A stretch of DNA of 64,000 nt from assembly GCA_027483535.1 (NCBI GenBank), contig JAIXUN010000002.1, positions 682,001 through 746,000 of the forward strand, read 5' to 3'. Below are positions 18,003-28,800 of this stretch, in pieces. Each line of letters begins with the position of its first letter. The stretch's first letter is position 1. The notes below the pieces were generated by a model. The model had not been told where the DNA came from. It was given only the letters and a program-made list of their open reading frames with translations, and did not search any database. Made by a program: the position numbers and the translations under genes. Source of the stretch: a bacterium (GTDB taxonomy: Bacteria; Armatimonadota; Fimbriimonadia; Fimbriimonadales; Fimbriimonadaceae).

Positions 18003-18788
18003 CTAAGGTCGGCGCTGACCTGCGGAATCGGAATCGGGAAGGCGCAAGCCCAGATCGTCGGCGAGGGTTTTCAGTTCGTCTAGGCGGATTTTGAGTTCAA
18101 AGGGGAGATCGTCGAGAATGCGGTGCTTCCTCCAGTGAACGATGACCCGTGGGACGTATCCGAAAACGTTGAACACATCGCGGTAGAGGTCGGCGACGGC
18201 TCCAGCCACTTCGTTCCGGCGTCGCCGAGGAAGCAGGCTTGCGAGGTCGAAAATGACGTAACCAAGGGTCACGGAATTCAACAGTAAGGCACCAACGATG
18301 CCCCATCCCGTCATTTCCAAAGACCTCCCCGCCAAATAGACGAGCAATGAAGAGATCGGCCAGCACAAAGCAAAGGAACCCGGAAAACTAAAATCTCTCC
18401 CGGCCGCCAAGGTGTAAATCGTTAGGCAAAGACAACCGATGACGCTCGCCCAAGCCGGGAAGCCCACTGCGATCCAGTGGTTCAGGAGCAACCCAAGGAA
18501 AGCCAAGATCGGGATCAAAAAGCCTGCCGAGACCCACCATTCTGCATCGCCTCCTCGTAGCGCTATCCGAGCAAAGTCTGCGGCAAGGATCGCGGCAACC
18601 AAACAAACGCCCCAGATGCCAGCCGACCCGGTTTTAGGTGCCAACACCGTCCAAAGGGTGAGAACGGCAATGGAAACCGAGTGCCAAAGCACCACTTTAC
18701 GGATGAACTGCACCCGGTGCCGATATTTCTCCAACGTGATGTTCCCCGGAACCTCAAGAGGCTCGGGCACATAGTTGGGCACGTACAT
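18003..18788 (-). CDS. Multi-pass integral membrane protein, function unknown
   Basis: 261 aa with several hydrophobic helices (WHSVSIAVLTLWTVLA, AGIWGVCLVAAILAADFA, WWVSAGFLIPILAFLGLLL). Confidence 0.65.
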   Translation of the reverse strand: MYVPNYVPEPLEVPGNITLEKYRHRVQFIRKVVLWHSVSIAVLTLWTVLAPKTGSAGIWGVCLVAAILAADFARIALRGGDAEWWVSAGFLIPILAFLGLLLNHWIAVGFPAWASVIGCLCLTIYTLAAGRDFSFPGSFALCWPISSLLVYLAGRSLEMTGWGIVGALLLNSVTLGYVIFDLASLLPRRRRNEVAGAVADLYRDVFNVFGYVPRVIVHWRKHRILDDLPFELKIRLDELKTLADDLGLRLPDSDSAGQRRP

Positions 18789-18863
18789 ATCAGCCTCAGT
18801 TTGCCACTTTCTGTGAACCGCTTGAAAGAATCTCTAACGAATTTGGAGTTTTGTCTACATAAT

Positions 18864-18877
18864 GTAACCTAGGTTAC
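18864..18877. promoter_or_regulatory. Perfect 14-bp palindrome GTAACCTAGGTTAC 4 nt upstream of the prepilin ATG
   Basis: Direct reading: ...acataatGTAACCTAGGTTACagatATG. Confidence 0.5.
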
Positions 18878-18881
18878 AGAT

Positions 18882-19760
18882 ATGCGCCGAGGCTTCACAC
18901 TCATCGAACTTCTTGTCGTGATTGCGATCATTGCAATTCTTGCTGCCATCCTTTTCCCGGTCTTCGCCCAGGCGAAACTCGCGGCCAAAAAGACAACTAC
19001 CATCAGCAACATGCGTAGCATCGGACTCGCCGTCACCATGTACGCAGGCGATAACGACGACGTCTTTCCGCGAACGATGGATACGACCACCGGATTTCCT
19101 GAAACCATCTCTTGGTGGGCGGTCCACAGCTATCAGGCCTCGTTGGAGCCTTATATCAAGAATGGTCGAGGTGGGATCAACGCCAACGGGCTCGCCCCAT
19201 CTAAGAACAGCATCTGGTTCGATCCGTCCGACCCGGACCGCAATGTCGACATCATGTGGGGGTCTTTTGCCAACAACGGCTTCATGACCGGAATGAACCG
19301 CAACGCCACAACCATCGAAGAGCCTTCGAACACCATTTACAGCGGACTTCGGGCAGGCAATTGGGCAAGAGCGGTCGGCATTGTGATCCCGTCTCCGCTT
19401 CCTGTTAGCAACCCGGCAGACCCCTTCTGGAGCTCGGAGTTCTTTGATATCTGCTTCGACCCGTGGGCGGAAGATCGCACCAACCTCAACAATCCGTTCC
19501 ATTTCAGTCGCGAGCGTGCCGCGCCGCCTTGCTCCCGATTCCCGATCGCCAACTGCGAGGACTGGTCCAGCCAGCTTGATGGCGAATGGAATCCGAATCT
19601 TCACGGAACGCCTCGGCGACCCGTTGGACTCACTCGATACGGCACAACTCAGATCTTCACGTTTGCCGATGGTCACGCTAAGGCAATGCCCTTCGCCGCC
19701 ACCTACCGATCGGTGGAAGACAACATGTGGAGCATCCGAAAGGGTCCCCTGACTCTCTAA
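18882..19760 (+). CDS. Type IV pilin/pseudopilin-like protein (prepilin N-methylation motif, DUF1559-like)
   Basis: MRRGFTLIELLVVIAIIAILAAILFPVFAQAKLAAKKTTTISNMRSIGLAVTMYAGDNDDVFPR; C-terminal FADGHAKAMPF. Confidence 0.9.
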   Translation: MRRGFTLIELLVVIAIIAILAAILFPVFAQAKLAAKKTTTISNMRSIGLAVTMYAGDNDDVFPRTMDTTTGFPETISWWAVHSYQASLEPYIKNGRGGINANGLAPSKNSIWFDPSDPDRNVDIMWGSFANNGFMTGMNRNATTIEEPSNTIYSGLRAGNWARAVGIVIPSPLPVSNPADPFWSSEFFDICFDPWAEDRTNLNNPFHFSRERAAPPCSRFPIANCEDWSSQLDGEWNPNLHGTPRRPVGLTRYGTTQIFTFADGHAKAMPFAATYRSVEDNMWSIRKGPLTL

Positions 19761-19781
19761 TTGCGAACCTCAAGGGAGCGG

Positions 19782-21977
19782 CTAAATCTTCGTCCAGAAG
19801 ACGCCGCTTCCTTTCGTGCCCACCCAAAGCTTGTCGCCGCGAAGGTTCAAGCAGGGCGAATTCCGGTCTGGAAGGTCTTTGCCGATCTCGATCCATAAAC
19901 GCCCGCCCGTTTTGGAGATCGCCACCCCACCCGCTCGACTCATGGCGATGCTTTCCGAGTTGGTCGGATCGATCCGAACCTCCCGACAATCGCCGAAGTG
20001 AACCTTTCGGAATCCTCCGTTTGGCGCGCCGAGGTTCGTGCTGAGATAGACCCCCTCCGAAGACCCAATCGCGACCAGCGGAGCCTGGGGATTGCCAACC
20101 GAAACGCTGCGCGGCTTGCCATCGATCCCGGAAATCTCCGCCCACCGAAGGTCGCCTTTTGCATCGGGGGTTCCCAGAAACACTTTCCCTAACTTCGACG
20201 CAACGGCGACCATCTGACCGTTCGGAAGGAAGGCGATCTCGTTCGAGCCGGAAAAGATCTGGCTTTCAAAAAGCTCGGGCCCGGTTGGCAAGCCCTCGTT
20301 GATGGCGCGGAAGGTTTGACCTCCGTCGTTGCTGAGAAAGACCCCACCCTCGGCGGGTTTCGATTTCTCTTCTGGAATCCGGCCCGAGACGGCCACCGCA
20401 ACGACGCTGGGGTCGGTAGGGTGAACCGCCACCGAGTTGTAGTTCCTCTCTGGGCCGACGGGCAAACCGGAAGGAACCCTTTTGTTCCAACTCTTTCCCG
20501 CATCCGAGCTCACCCAAAGGCTCTCTGCTCGCCAAGACCCGGTTCCACCATCGCCCGTTGCGTAAACCGTTTTTGGTTGGGAGAACGAAACTGCCAGGGA
20601 CTTCATGTTCGAGTTCAGTTTCGGGCTTTGGAATCGAGCGCCCGCATTCTTAGAAAAGAGGTAGCCGTTGTCGGCCATTCCAACATGCACCCCTTCCTCG
20701 GTGGAGAGATCTGGCTGAATGGTGTGAACCACCGTCGCCTCTATGCCGTCCGACTTCAAAATCCAGTTCCCGCCCGCATTTGGGGTGAAGTAGAGCCCGT
20801 ACCAATCTGTGAAGTACCGCTTGAAATCGTCGAAGGGGTCGATGACGATACTCGCCGTCGCCTTGCCTCGATGCTTCCAGCCTGATCCAAGGAAGGCGGC
20901 AAACCAGGTCTCCCCTTCGAGCAACTCTCGCCAGGAGGGTTCAACAACCGGAACCCAAACCGAGCTTCCGTATGGCCGCACAAAGTGATCGCCCTGCGTG
21001 TTGCTTAAAACGAGCCCAGACTTTGAAGCGGCAAGGGCTTGATAAGTGTGGGGTCCGATGTACTCACGTTTGCCCTGGGGTGCCTCCGGCAGACCGGTCA
21101 TGTAGTCCGTCCAGGTGGTCCCGCCGTCTCGACTGGTTTTCACCCCCTCGTCGTTCCAGATTCCGTAAAGAACGTTTGGGCGGCGAGGGTCGAACACGAT
21201 CTCGGTAAGCCCGGGGCCGAATTTGGGCGTCCAAGAAAGCCCGCGATCTTCCGAAACAAACAGCCCTCCAACCGGATTCCAAGGTTTGTCCGAGTACGCA
21301 TGAAACTGGTCCTTCTCCGCGTATTGCCCCGCGACCGCGTACCACCTGCTTGGCTTATGCGGATCGACTTTGAGATCGGAAGGAAGTCGCCCCGTCAAAG
21401 AGCCCAGTTGGTTAAAAGAGGCTCCGTTGTTCTCGCTGAGCCAGATCCCCTCGAGGTGGCAAAACGCAACGATCCGATCCGGGTTTTCTGGATCGCGTTG
21501 AATCAAACGTCCCGCCCAACGCAGATGGTCGTTGGCGAACGTGGGAACCAGCCCAGTCTGGTTCCAGGTGCGACCACCGTCTTGGCTGCGATAGAGCCCG
21601 CCTCCTTTGATCCATCGATCTCCCACCAAGATCACGAGGTCATTTGGGTTGCGAGGATCCACGCTGACTCCGCGGACCCCACAAGTACCAATGGAAGGCA
21701 ATCCTGCGTGCAACATCCGCCAGCGATCACCGCCGTCATCCGTCCGATAAACGCCCCCAACATCGACCGACGCGTACAAGATTCCCGGCGTCGAAGTGGG
21801 GAAGATATCTTGGATGAAACCCCCTCCGCCAAGGATGGAGCTCTTCCATCGACCGTACTCCGCCCTCGGAGCAGCCGTTTTTGAAGGGGAAATTTGGGCG
21901 CTGAACTGCGCTGAAGGGGCCGCTCCAAGCAAATTTAGGCTCAAAAGGATGCTCAGCAATTCAGAACTCACCATCAA
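19782..21977 (-). CDS. Secreted BNR/sialidase-like beta-propeller protein
   Basis: Signal peptide; repeats GVYRTDDGGDRWRML, GLYRSQDGGRTWNQT, GLFVSEDRGLSWTPK, GVKTSRDGGTTWTDY, SLWVSSDAGKSWNKR, GVFLSNDGGQTFRAI. Confidence 0.87.
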   Translation of the reverse strand: MMVSSELLSILLSLNLLGAAPSAQFSAQISPSKTAAPRAEYGRWKSSILGGGGFIQDIFPTSTPGILYASVDVGGVYRTDDGGDRWRMLHAGLPSIGTCGVRGVSVDPRNPNDLVILVGDRWIKGGGLYRSQDGGRTWNQTGLVPTFANDHLRWAGRLIQRDPENPDRIVAFCHLEGIWLSENNGASFNQLGSLTGRLPSDLKVDPHKPSRWYAVAGQYAEKDQFHAYSDKPWNPVGGLFVSEDRGLSWTPKFGPGLTEIVFDPRRPNVLYGIWNDEGVKTSRDGGTTWTDYMTGLPEAPQGKREYIGPHTYQALAASKSGLVLSNTQGDHFVRPYGSSVWVPVVEPSWRELLEGETWFAAFLGSGWKHRGKATASIVIDPFDDFKRYFTDWYGLYFTPNAGGNWILKSDGIEATVVHTIQPDLSTEEGVHVGMADNGYLFSKNAGARFQSPKLNSNMKSLAVSFSQPKTVYATGDGGTGSWRAESLWVSSDAGKSWNKRVPSGLPVGPERNYNSVAVHPTDPSVVAVAVSGRIPEEKSKPAEGGVFLSNDGGQTFRAINEGLPTGPELFESQIFSGSNEIAFLPNGQMVAVASKLGKVFLGTPDAKGDLRWAEISGIDGKPRSVSVGNPQAPLVAIGSSEGVYLSTNLGAPNGGFRKVHFGDCREVRIDPTNSESIAMSRAGGVAISKTGGRLWIEIGKDLPDRNSPCLNLRGDKLWVGTKGSGVFWTKI

Positions 21978-22142
21978 CTATGGCAACAAGACGCGGGAAC
22001 GGCGTTGAAGCCACGCTCATTTTCTGATTTCGCAAATTCTGTTAACAAACCGTTAGCATCAAATCTTTAACTTCGGTTTGGAATTGACGATAACTCTTTT
22101 GAGACTTATGATTACCTCAGCCACGGAGCCGAACTTGTTCCT

Positions 22143-25034
22143 ATGAATTCTAACTTTAATCCTTTTATGAGGTCCGGTAAGGACCACCTTCGACGCCAAG
22201 GTTCACGATTCGCACGCCGAATTGCTCTCCTGACCCTCGTTCTGTCTGTTGGCAGCGCGGTGGTTGGATTCAAGGGCGAAGAACCGAAGTCGGAATCCAA
22301 AGCCTCGTCCGCGCCTATCCAATCTCCGTCTTTCCGATCGGTGAAGGAATTGGATGCCTTCATTCAGCAAGTCAAAGCCGAACGACGAAAGTGGGGCAAA
22401 GACGATAGCAAAGGCACCGCCGGCTACCTAGAAGCTCTGCGAGAAAGGCTCTTCGTTCGATCATTCCCGAATGACCGACCCGATGAGGACGCGTACTTCG
22501 AGGCGCTTCAGCACATGTCTCAGATGCCCAAGGCCACCGCGTTCGAAAGGACGATTCTGGGTGGTCAGAACTCCTCTACCGGACTCAAGATCGACCCGAT
22601 CACCGGAATTCCGGTGCGAGCCGGAAACGTAGGCAACACGCCTGGAACGTGGGACTTCTTCGGACCCCAAGGACTCGGCATCCCCTATCGGATTTACTAC
22701 GGACCACCCGACGCCGCTCTGAACGGGCGAATTTCGGGTCTAGCCTACGACCCTTCCAACCCGCGAACCCTCTTCTTGGGTGCCCCTGCGGGCGGCGTGT
22801 GGAAGTCCACCGATGCAGGTGTGACTTGGAATCCGCTTGGCAACGGTTTCACGGCTCCGTATATCTCTCGCGTTGCGGTGAGCCCGGCTAACTCCAACCT
22901 TGTGATTGCAGGCATGGGTGACCCGGACGGTGGCCAAGGCAGCGGCAATGGCGTGCTCCGATCCACCGATGGCGGCCTCACTTGGTCGAACGTTGTTCTC
23001 AATGGTGGTAGCTCCATGCGCGTCTCCGAGGTCATGTTCGACCCCGACGACGCGAGCATTGTGATCGTGGTTGCCGATAGCGGCGGCGGACTTTACCGAT
23101 CGGTTGACGGCGGCGCTTCGTTCACGCGACTCACGGTCGGTGGTTCCAACAACCGCCAATTCACCGAGATGTCGATCGGTATCGCAAGCGGCACCGGCGT
23201 GCGACGCTACTACGTTTCGGATCGATCCGGCGGGCTCTTCTTCTCTGAAGATAAGGGTCAGACTTGGGCGGCTTTGAACGGACCTCCAGGATGGGCGGGT
23301 CGAACCTTCATTGGCGCTTCGCGGGTCGATCCAAATAAGCTGTTCACCATCTCGAACAGTTCTCAGCGCGTTCATGTCGGAACCATTTCGGGTGGCACCG
23401 CTACCTGGACCGACATCACCTCGAACCTGCCAAGCGGATACAACTGGTCGCAATCTTGGTACGACATGCACCTGAACGTTGCCAAGCACAAGCGCAACGG
23501 CGTGGATACCGACTTTGTTTACGTGGGTCTCATCACGCTGGCTTGTTGGAACGGAAGCACCTGGACCGACGTGGGTCGAACGTACACCAACTCGGCACTC
23601 ACCCACAACGACGCTCACGTGATGACCGTCAATCCGGCGAACGAGACCGAGATGCTCATCGGTAACGATGGAGGCGTTTGGCCGCTCAAGTTCAACGAAA
23701 CGAACCAAACGTGGACCTTCCAAAACCGATCCAGCAACACGCTTGGAATTACCATGTTCTACTCGGCGGCGTTCCACCCTTGGTCGACGGTTCGACTGAT
23801 GGGCGGTACTCAAGACAACGCCTCGCCCGTCGCGATTGGCGACCTGAAGAACTGGGCGAACCGAACCGGTGGAGACGGAATGGGATGTGCTTGGAGCCCA
23901 AGCAACCCCCAAATAGCCTTTGGATCGGCGCAGTTCAACGGTCTTTACGGCACCACCAACGGCTGGGTGAGCCAGTTTGGCTTTGGTCCCGATTGGGGAG
24001 CGGATCCGACCCCGTTCGTCACGAAAATGGCGATCGAGCCTCAGGCATCGGCCGCCCTTTACGTGGGAACAAACCACCTGTGGCGATACAACACCACGAC
24101 GGGCGGAACCTGGGACGCTCGATTGGGCAACACCAACCTGTGTCCGAACGGCGGAGCGATCTATTCGATCGCGGTTGCCCCGACCGACAACAAGGTTCTC
24201 TATGTCGGAACGGAGCAGGGCCAACTCTGGACCTCGGTGGATCGAGGAGCCACCTGGCGACAGCTCGACACTCTGCTCACGCCGTCGTTCACTCGACGCA
24301 CGATCACTCACATCCGCGTTCACCCGACGAACAAGAGGCAAATCTGGTTCACGGTTGGTGGAACGGGAACGCCTCACCTCTACCGTGTTGCGGATACCAC
24401 GGCTCCGAACCCAACGCTTGAGAACGTAAGCGGATCGGGCGGCACCGGATTGCCAAACATCTTCACTGCTTGGATGGCGATCGACGATCAGCAGCCGAAC
24501 GCGCGCTGGTGGGTCGCAACCGACATTGGTGTGTTTGCAACCACTAACGGCGGTGCCACCTGGGCCAACGCCACCAACGCGCTGGGGATGCCGGTGTGTG
24601 AGGTGAGTCGCTTGGAATGGGTCCCCGGCACGCAACTGCTCATGGCGTCGACCTACGGTCGAGGAATGTGGCGGCTTGCAGTGAAGGGTGGCGGTGTCAC
24701 AACCGGAACTCCTAGCCTTCGATGGAACCACGCTCCAAGACTTGCCGCGGGAACGGTCACCGTGCGAAGCGCAGCCCAAAACAACGGAACCGCGCTTCTG
24801 GACGATCTTCGCATCAGCGATGTGACTCTGAGAATCGGGAACAACACCTACCGGGCAAACACTCTTTGGCCGATCGCCGCGGGCTCGATCCTTACGGGTC
24901 AGGCTACTAGCCGACTCTTCAACATCTCGGTCCCCGGCGGTTCGCCCCGCACCGGAACCTACCGAATCGAGGGCTCGTACCTGCACGCAGGCAAGCGAGT
25001 GGATATCGTCGAGTCGGCGACCATTAGCTGGTAA
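22143..25034 (+). CDS. Secreted sortilin/BNR-repeat beta-propeller protein
   Basis: GVWKSTDAGVTWNPLG, GVLRSTDGGLTWSNV, GLYRSVDGGASFTRL, GLFFSEDKGQTWAAL, LWTSVDRGATWRQLD, GVFATTNGGATWANA. Confidence 0.87.
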   Translation: MNSNFNPFMRSGKDHLRRQGSRFARRIALLTLVLSVGSAVVGFKGEEPKSESKASSAPIQSPSFRSVKELDAFIQQVKAERRKWGKDDSKGTAGYLEALRERLFVRSFPNDRPDEDAYFEALQHMSQMPKATAFERTILGGQNSSTGLKIDPITGIPVRAGNVGNTPGTWDFFGPQGLGIPYRIYYGPPDAALNGRISGLAYDPSNPRTLFLGAPAGGVWKSTDAGVTWNPLGNGFTAPYISRVAVSPANSNLVIAGMGDPDGGQGSGNGVLRSTDGGLTWSNVVLNGGSSMRVSEVMFDPDDASIVIVVADSGGGLYRSVDGGASFTRLTVGGSNNRQFTEMSIGIASGTGVRRYYVSDRSGGLFFSEDKGQTWAALNGPPGWAGRTFIGASRVDPNKLFTISNSSQRVHVGTISGGTATWTDITSNLPSGYNWSQSWYDMHLNVAKHKRNGVDTDFVYVGLITLACWNGSTWTDVGRTYTNSALTHNDAHVMTVNPANETEMLIGNDGGVWPLKFNETNQTWTFQNRSSNTLGITMFYSAAFHPWSTVRLMGGTQDNASPVAIGDLKNWANRTGGDGMGCAWSPSNPQIAFGSAQFNGLYGTTNGWVSQFGFGPDWGADPTPFVTKMAIEPQASAALYVGTNHLWRYNTTTGGTWDARLGNTNLCPNGGAIYSIAVAPTDNKVLYVGTEQGQLWTSVDRGATWRQLDTLLTPSFTRRTITHIRVHPTNKRQIWFTVGGTGTPHLYRVADTTAPNPTLENVSGSGGTGLPNIFTAWMAIDDQQPNARWWVATDIGVFATTNGGATWANATNALGMPVCEVSRLEWVPGTQLLMASTYGRGMWRLAVKGGGVTTGTPSLRWNHAPRLAAGTVTVRSAAQNNGTALLDDLRISDVTLRIGNNTYRANTLWPIAAGSILTGQATSRLFNISVPGGSPRTGTYRIEGSYLHAGKRVDIVESATISW

Positions 25035-25057
25035 TCCGCTCAACGACCATAGTTGAC

Positions 25058-25100
25058 AAAAGGTGCCTAGCCCGTAAAGGGCTGGGCACCTTTCTTTTCA
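25058..25100 (+). terminator. Rho-independent terminator after the 22143-25034 gene
   Basis: AAAGGTGCCTAGCCC-GTAAA-GGGCTGGGCACCTTTCTTTTC; 15-bp stem with a single wobble, T-rich tail. Confidence 0.85.
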
Positions 25101-25135
25101 AGAGCTAATCTGTGACGATTCGTTGACGATGATGA

Positions 25136-25849
25136 TTGACACTCTTCTTCGTGAAGAAGAAGATCGTCTGGACAACGCTTGCCGTAGCTGCTGCCGCCAT
25201 CGTCGTCGCTCAAGGAACCAAGAGACTCTATTTCAACGGCGAAGTCGCCTCTGAAGACGTGAGAATCATCAATGGTGTCGCCTATGCGCCTCTGCGAGAT
25301 ATCGCCAAGGCTATGGGAACCACCGTCTCTCAACGACCAGACGGTTCGCTCGAGATCGTACGCCAAGGTGGCGCGAACCAGGTGGAAGCCAAGCTCAATG
25401 GCAAAGTAGGCGACTGGCTCTTCGATGGTGGTTGGAGATTCAAGGTTGTCGGCTTCAAACGTGTCGCCAATTACAAGAAGGTGAACCCTTGGTACAGCGA
25501 GACTGAGGTGGATGGCGACGAACAGCACGACCTCCTCGTGATCGACTACGTCTTCCGAAACGGGATGAAAGCTGCGTTCAGCATGGATCTCGGCGGAAAC
25601 CTAACATCGGTGGCAAATGAAGACGGCTCGTCGAACCCGGTCGAGAACAACGACTTCAAGTACAACGGTGGCGTTTTCTACTCAAAGGCACTTCTGCCCG
25701 GCGCAGAGATGAAGGGCACGTTCATCGTTAAGATTCTCAAGACCGAAAAACCGAAGGACCTCATCGTCGAGTTCGGTGGCATGACCGGATACACCGATGA
25801 GGTGAAGCCGAAAGAGCCAACTGTCCTGCGCATTAGCCTGTCCAACTAA
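25136..25849 (+). CDS. Secreted protein with copper amine oxidase N-terminal-like domain
   Basis: KKIVWTTLAVAAAAIVVAQG signal; RIINGVAYAPLRDIAKAMGTTVSQRPDGSLEIVR resembles the Cu_amine_oxidN1 repeat. TTG start in track; GTG at 25151 is an alternative. Confidence 0.65.
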   Translation: MTLFFVKKKIVWTTLAVAAAAIVVAQGTKRLYFNGEVASEDVRIINGVAYAPLRDIAKAMGTTVSQRPDGSLEIVRQGGANQVEAKLNGKVGDWLFDGGWRFKVVGFKRVANYKKVNPWYSETEVDGDEQHDLLVIDYVFRNGMKAAFSMDLGGNLTSVANEDGSSNPVENNDFKYNGGVFYSKALLPGAEMKGTFIVKILKTEKPKDLIVEFGGMTGYTDEVKPKEPTVLRISLSN

Positions 25850-25884
25850 CCCCAAAAATTGAATCGTCTCCCAGAACAGGCTTC

Positions 25885-28800
25885 ATGAAGAAAATCAGTT
25901 CTAGATCCTTGCTGGCCATCGGTGCGGGCATGTTGCTGCTGCAGCATGCTTGTTTCGCGTTTTCTGCACCGTCTCGGCTCGTTACATGGGCCTCGCTTGT
26001 GCCAAGCAAAGCACAAGGGCAGAAAGAACTGACTCTTGGGGTCCCGGCCACCTTGCAACTTCCTGAAAGGGGAGAAGTCGCATACGTCGTGCGATTAAAG
26101 GAGGGCCAGTATCCGTTAAAAATGACGGTTAAGGGACCCCGAGGAAGCGATTCAACGCTCCTATTCGATCTTTCCCTGCGCACCGCCACGGGGCAAAGGT
26201 ACAAGCAGATTGAATACGTTAATGAAGTCGGAGAATCCTATAAGTCGGAAAAGGTGATCACCCTTACCGAAGACTTCGAGGGCCTTCTTGTCTTCACCCA
26301 GGATAGGGGCGATCGGGCTCAAATCGAGTTCACCTTGGGATCGGTCACCGATGCACCTAACCCGCCCGACGATAGCAACAAACCGCCAAAAGAGGACCCG
26401 TTCGATCGAAGCAAAGCGCAGAACTCGCTTCTGGTTTACGTTCACGGAATCTCCCGCAACAACCAGCAGGCAGCATCCGATAACGAAGGAATCGGGACCG
26501 CCCAGCACCCTCGGTACTACTGGGGTTGGGATCTCTTGGCGGGCTCCATTGGTCAAGAAGGTTCGAGCACGCTCGACTTACTGACTACCTTCAAAGGTGG
26601 CTCACCAAAAGCGAGCAAGACAACCCGGGGCTCTTGGTCGAATTACGAGAATTACACGCCTAATCCTAACGAATCTTGCCCCATCTTATTGCCTCAAGGA
26701 ACGCAGATCGGACAGGAACGCCCCTGGCTGGGCGCGATGGTTAGCTTCCGCGATGGATCGCTCGCGCTGATGCCGCAGGTCGGCGCGGCGATCGATCAAA
26801 TCTACGACAGCTATTTCCAAACTTTCGGAAAGCTCCCTGCCGACAAGCAACCGAAGATCGTTTTCGTTGGGCATAGCTTCGGCGGAATCGTCATTCGGAC
26901 AATTCTCACCAACCCAACTGAAGGAGACTTCAGGGGCAACAAACTCACCGAAGTTCAGCGAGAGAAGGCGACTTACATCGGTAAGCGGGTTCATTTCGCT
27001 GCCTCTCTCTCTACCCCCCACTTGGGATCGCCGCTTCCATTGTTCTCTCAGCACTTAGAAGAAGCGGCTCGCGCTGCATTCGTGATCCCCGGGGTTGCCA
27101 ATGAGATTTCTTCCGCTGCAGGTTGGAATTCCGAAACACTGAACACGGTGGCAACTGAGTATCGGAGCACGGCTCTCAACTTGATTGCGGGACGCCGTGA
27201 AAGTCTAGAAGACATTATCCGAATGCCGAATTACAACTCCGGGCTCCTCGATCCATCAAAGATGAGGCGGCCTGACGGCTCCCAGGTTCTGTTCTACACA
27301 ATGGCGGGGATGAGCCCAGGCTTCGTCTTGTACGATACGCCGAAACACATCACTACCGCCGGGATCGTATGGCAAGCCACTCCGCAAGTCTCGTTTGGAT
27401 TACAGGATCTTTTCGGTGCGGGACGGTTTCCAAAGGCTGCTGCAGCGCTCACTGTTTTCAACGGCGCGCTAGCCGTTGGCGGGTACGGAGCATCGCCTGG
27501 TAAACCCTGGGGGGCTGCCACCGTACCGGCGGGAGATAAGACAACAAAACCAGATTTTGGTTCGAACAGATTCAAGGTTTCTGGTCCTGAGTGGGAGAAA
27601 GCATCGTTATCCGAACAAGCTCTAATCGGAGCTAAACAGGTCAGAGACTCCGTTGGGTTTGTACTCAGGAGCATGTCCTACAACTCCGTTTACAAGCAAA
27701 CTCCCGATGGCGAATACGACAATGACGGACTAGTAGGATGGGACTCCTCCAACGCGATCGGCCTCAGCGGACCCTTCTGGAAGCGAGTGTACGGTCCCGA
27801 TTGGGGACAGGTCTTCCCGTTCGACTGGGACCACCACGACTCCATTGACTTCAATCCGGGCACAGGAAGTTTCATCTACGAATACCTTGTAGAAGACAAG
27901 CTTCCGTCTTCGTATCCCAGCAGCCTTATCGCGGTCGAAGTGGATTCGGTCACCAGTTCTTGTCCGGATATTGACAGCGTCCCATCGACTAACACGGAAC
28001 CTGATTATCGTCTTGAAGTTTCTCTCAGCGGAGATGTGAAAACCTTTGCAGGTCCCGACGACACAAGAACCCTGACGGGTCCAATCCGCTTCGAATCGGT
28101 TCAGAAAGGTGTTTTGGTTCCGATCACCATCAAGCTCTACGATCGAGACCCGATCAGTGAAGATGCGCTTTCAATCGGAAAGGAAATCGGAAGAGACGCG
28201 ATCCACCTAGTCTATAACCGCCGCACCAAGCGAGTGCTGTTCGTTCCAAGCCAAATTGGAACCGATCCCGTGATCGGAATGGCCGACGATGTGATTACGT
28301 TCGCCGGACACCCAACCGCCAAACTTCCGGCGACCATATCCTTCAAAATCACCGAAAAGGCGGGCTCGGCAAACGTTGCTCAGGCTTCCAGTCTCAAAGA
28401 CGCAACGATCCGATTATTCGAAAAGAACGGGATCATCATTGCCCTTTCGAACGTGAACTACTCCACGGGCGATCCCAAGGAGGGAGACGTTCTGGCCGGA
28501 TCGGGCGCGCTCTCGCTCACTTATCCGAATCCACTAAAGGACTACAAGAACTCCCAAGCAGCAGGGCTCCCAGATAGCCTGACGGCGGAGATCGGGCGTG
28601 CAAATTTCACCGGACTAGTCGCGCGAAAGGACGGCGAAATCTGGCGGGCCTCTGGGTTTGGCGGAATCCTTTCCGACCCTAAAAAGGTCGAAGACTTCGC
28701 CGGTTCCGGAGCGGCTCTCGAACTCAACAAGGGCGCCCAAATGTCGCTCTTCAAGAACAGTTCTGGAGAACTGCAGGTGAACATGAAAGGGGGCGGTTCG

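Noticed and set aside
22740-25043. 767-aa ORF antisense to the BNR propeller gene
   Set aside because: Shadow ORF: basic, low-complexity translation lacking domains. The plus-strand frame has signal peptide, BNR repeats and a following terminator.
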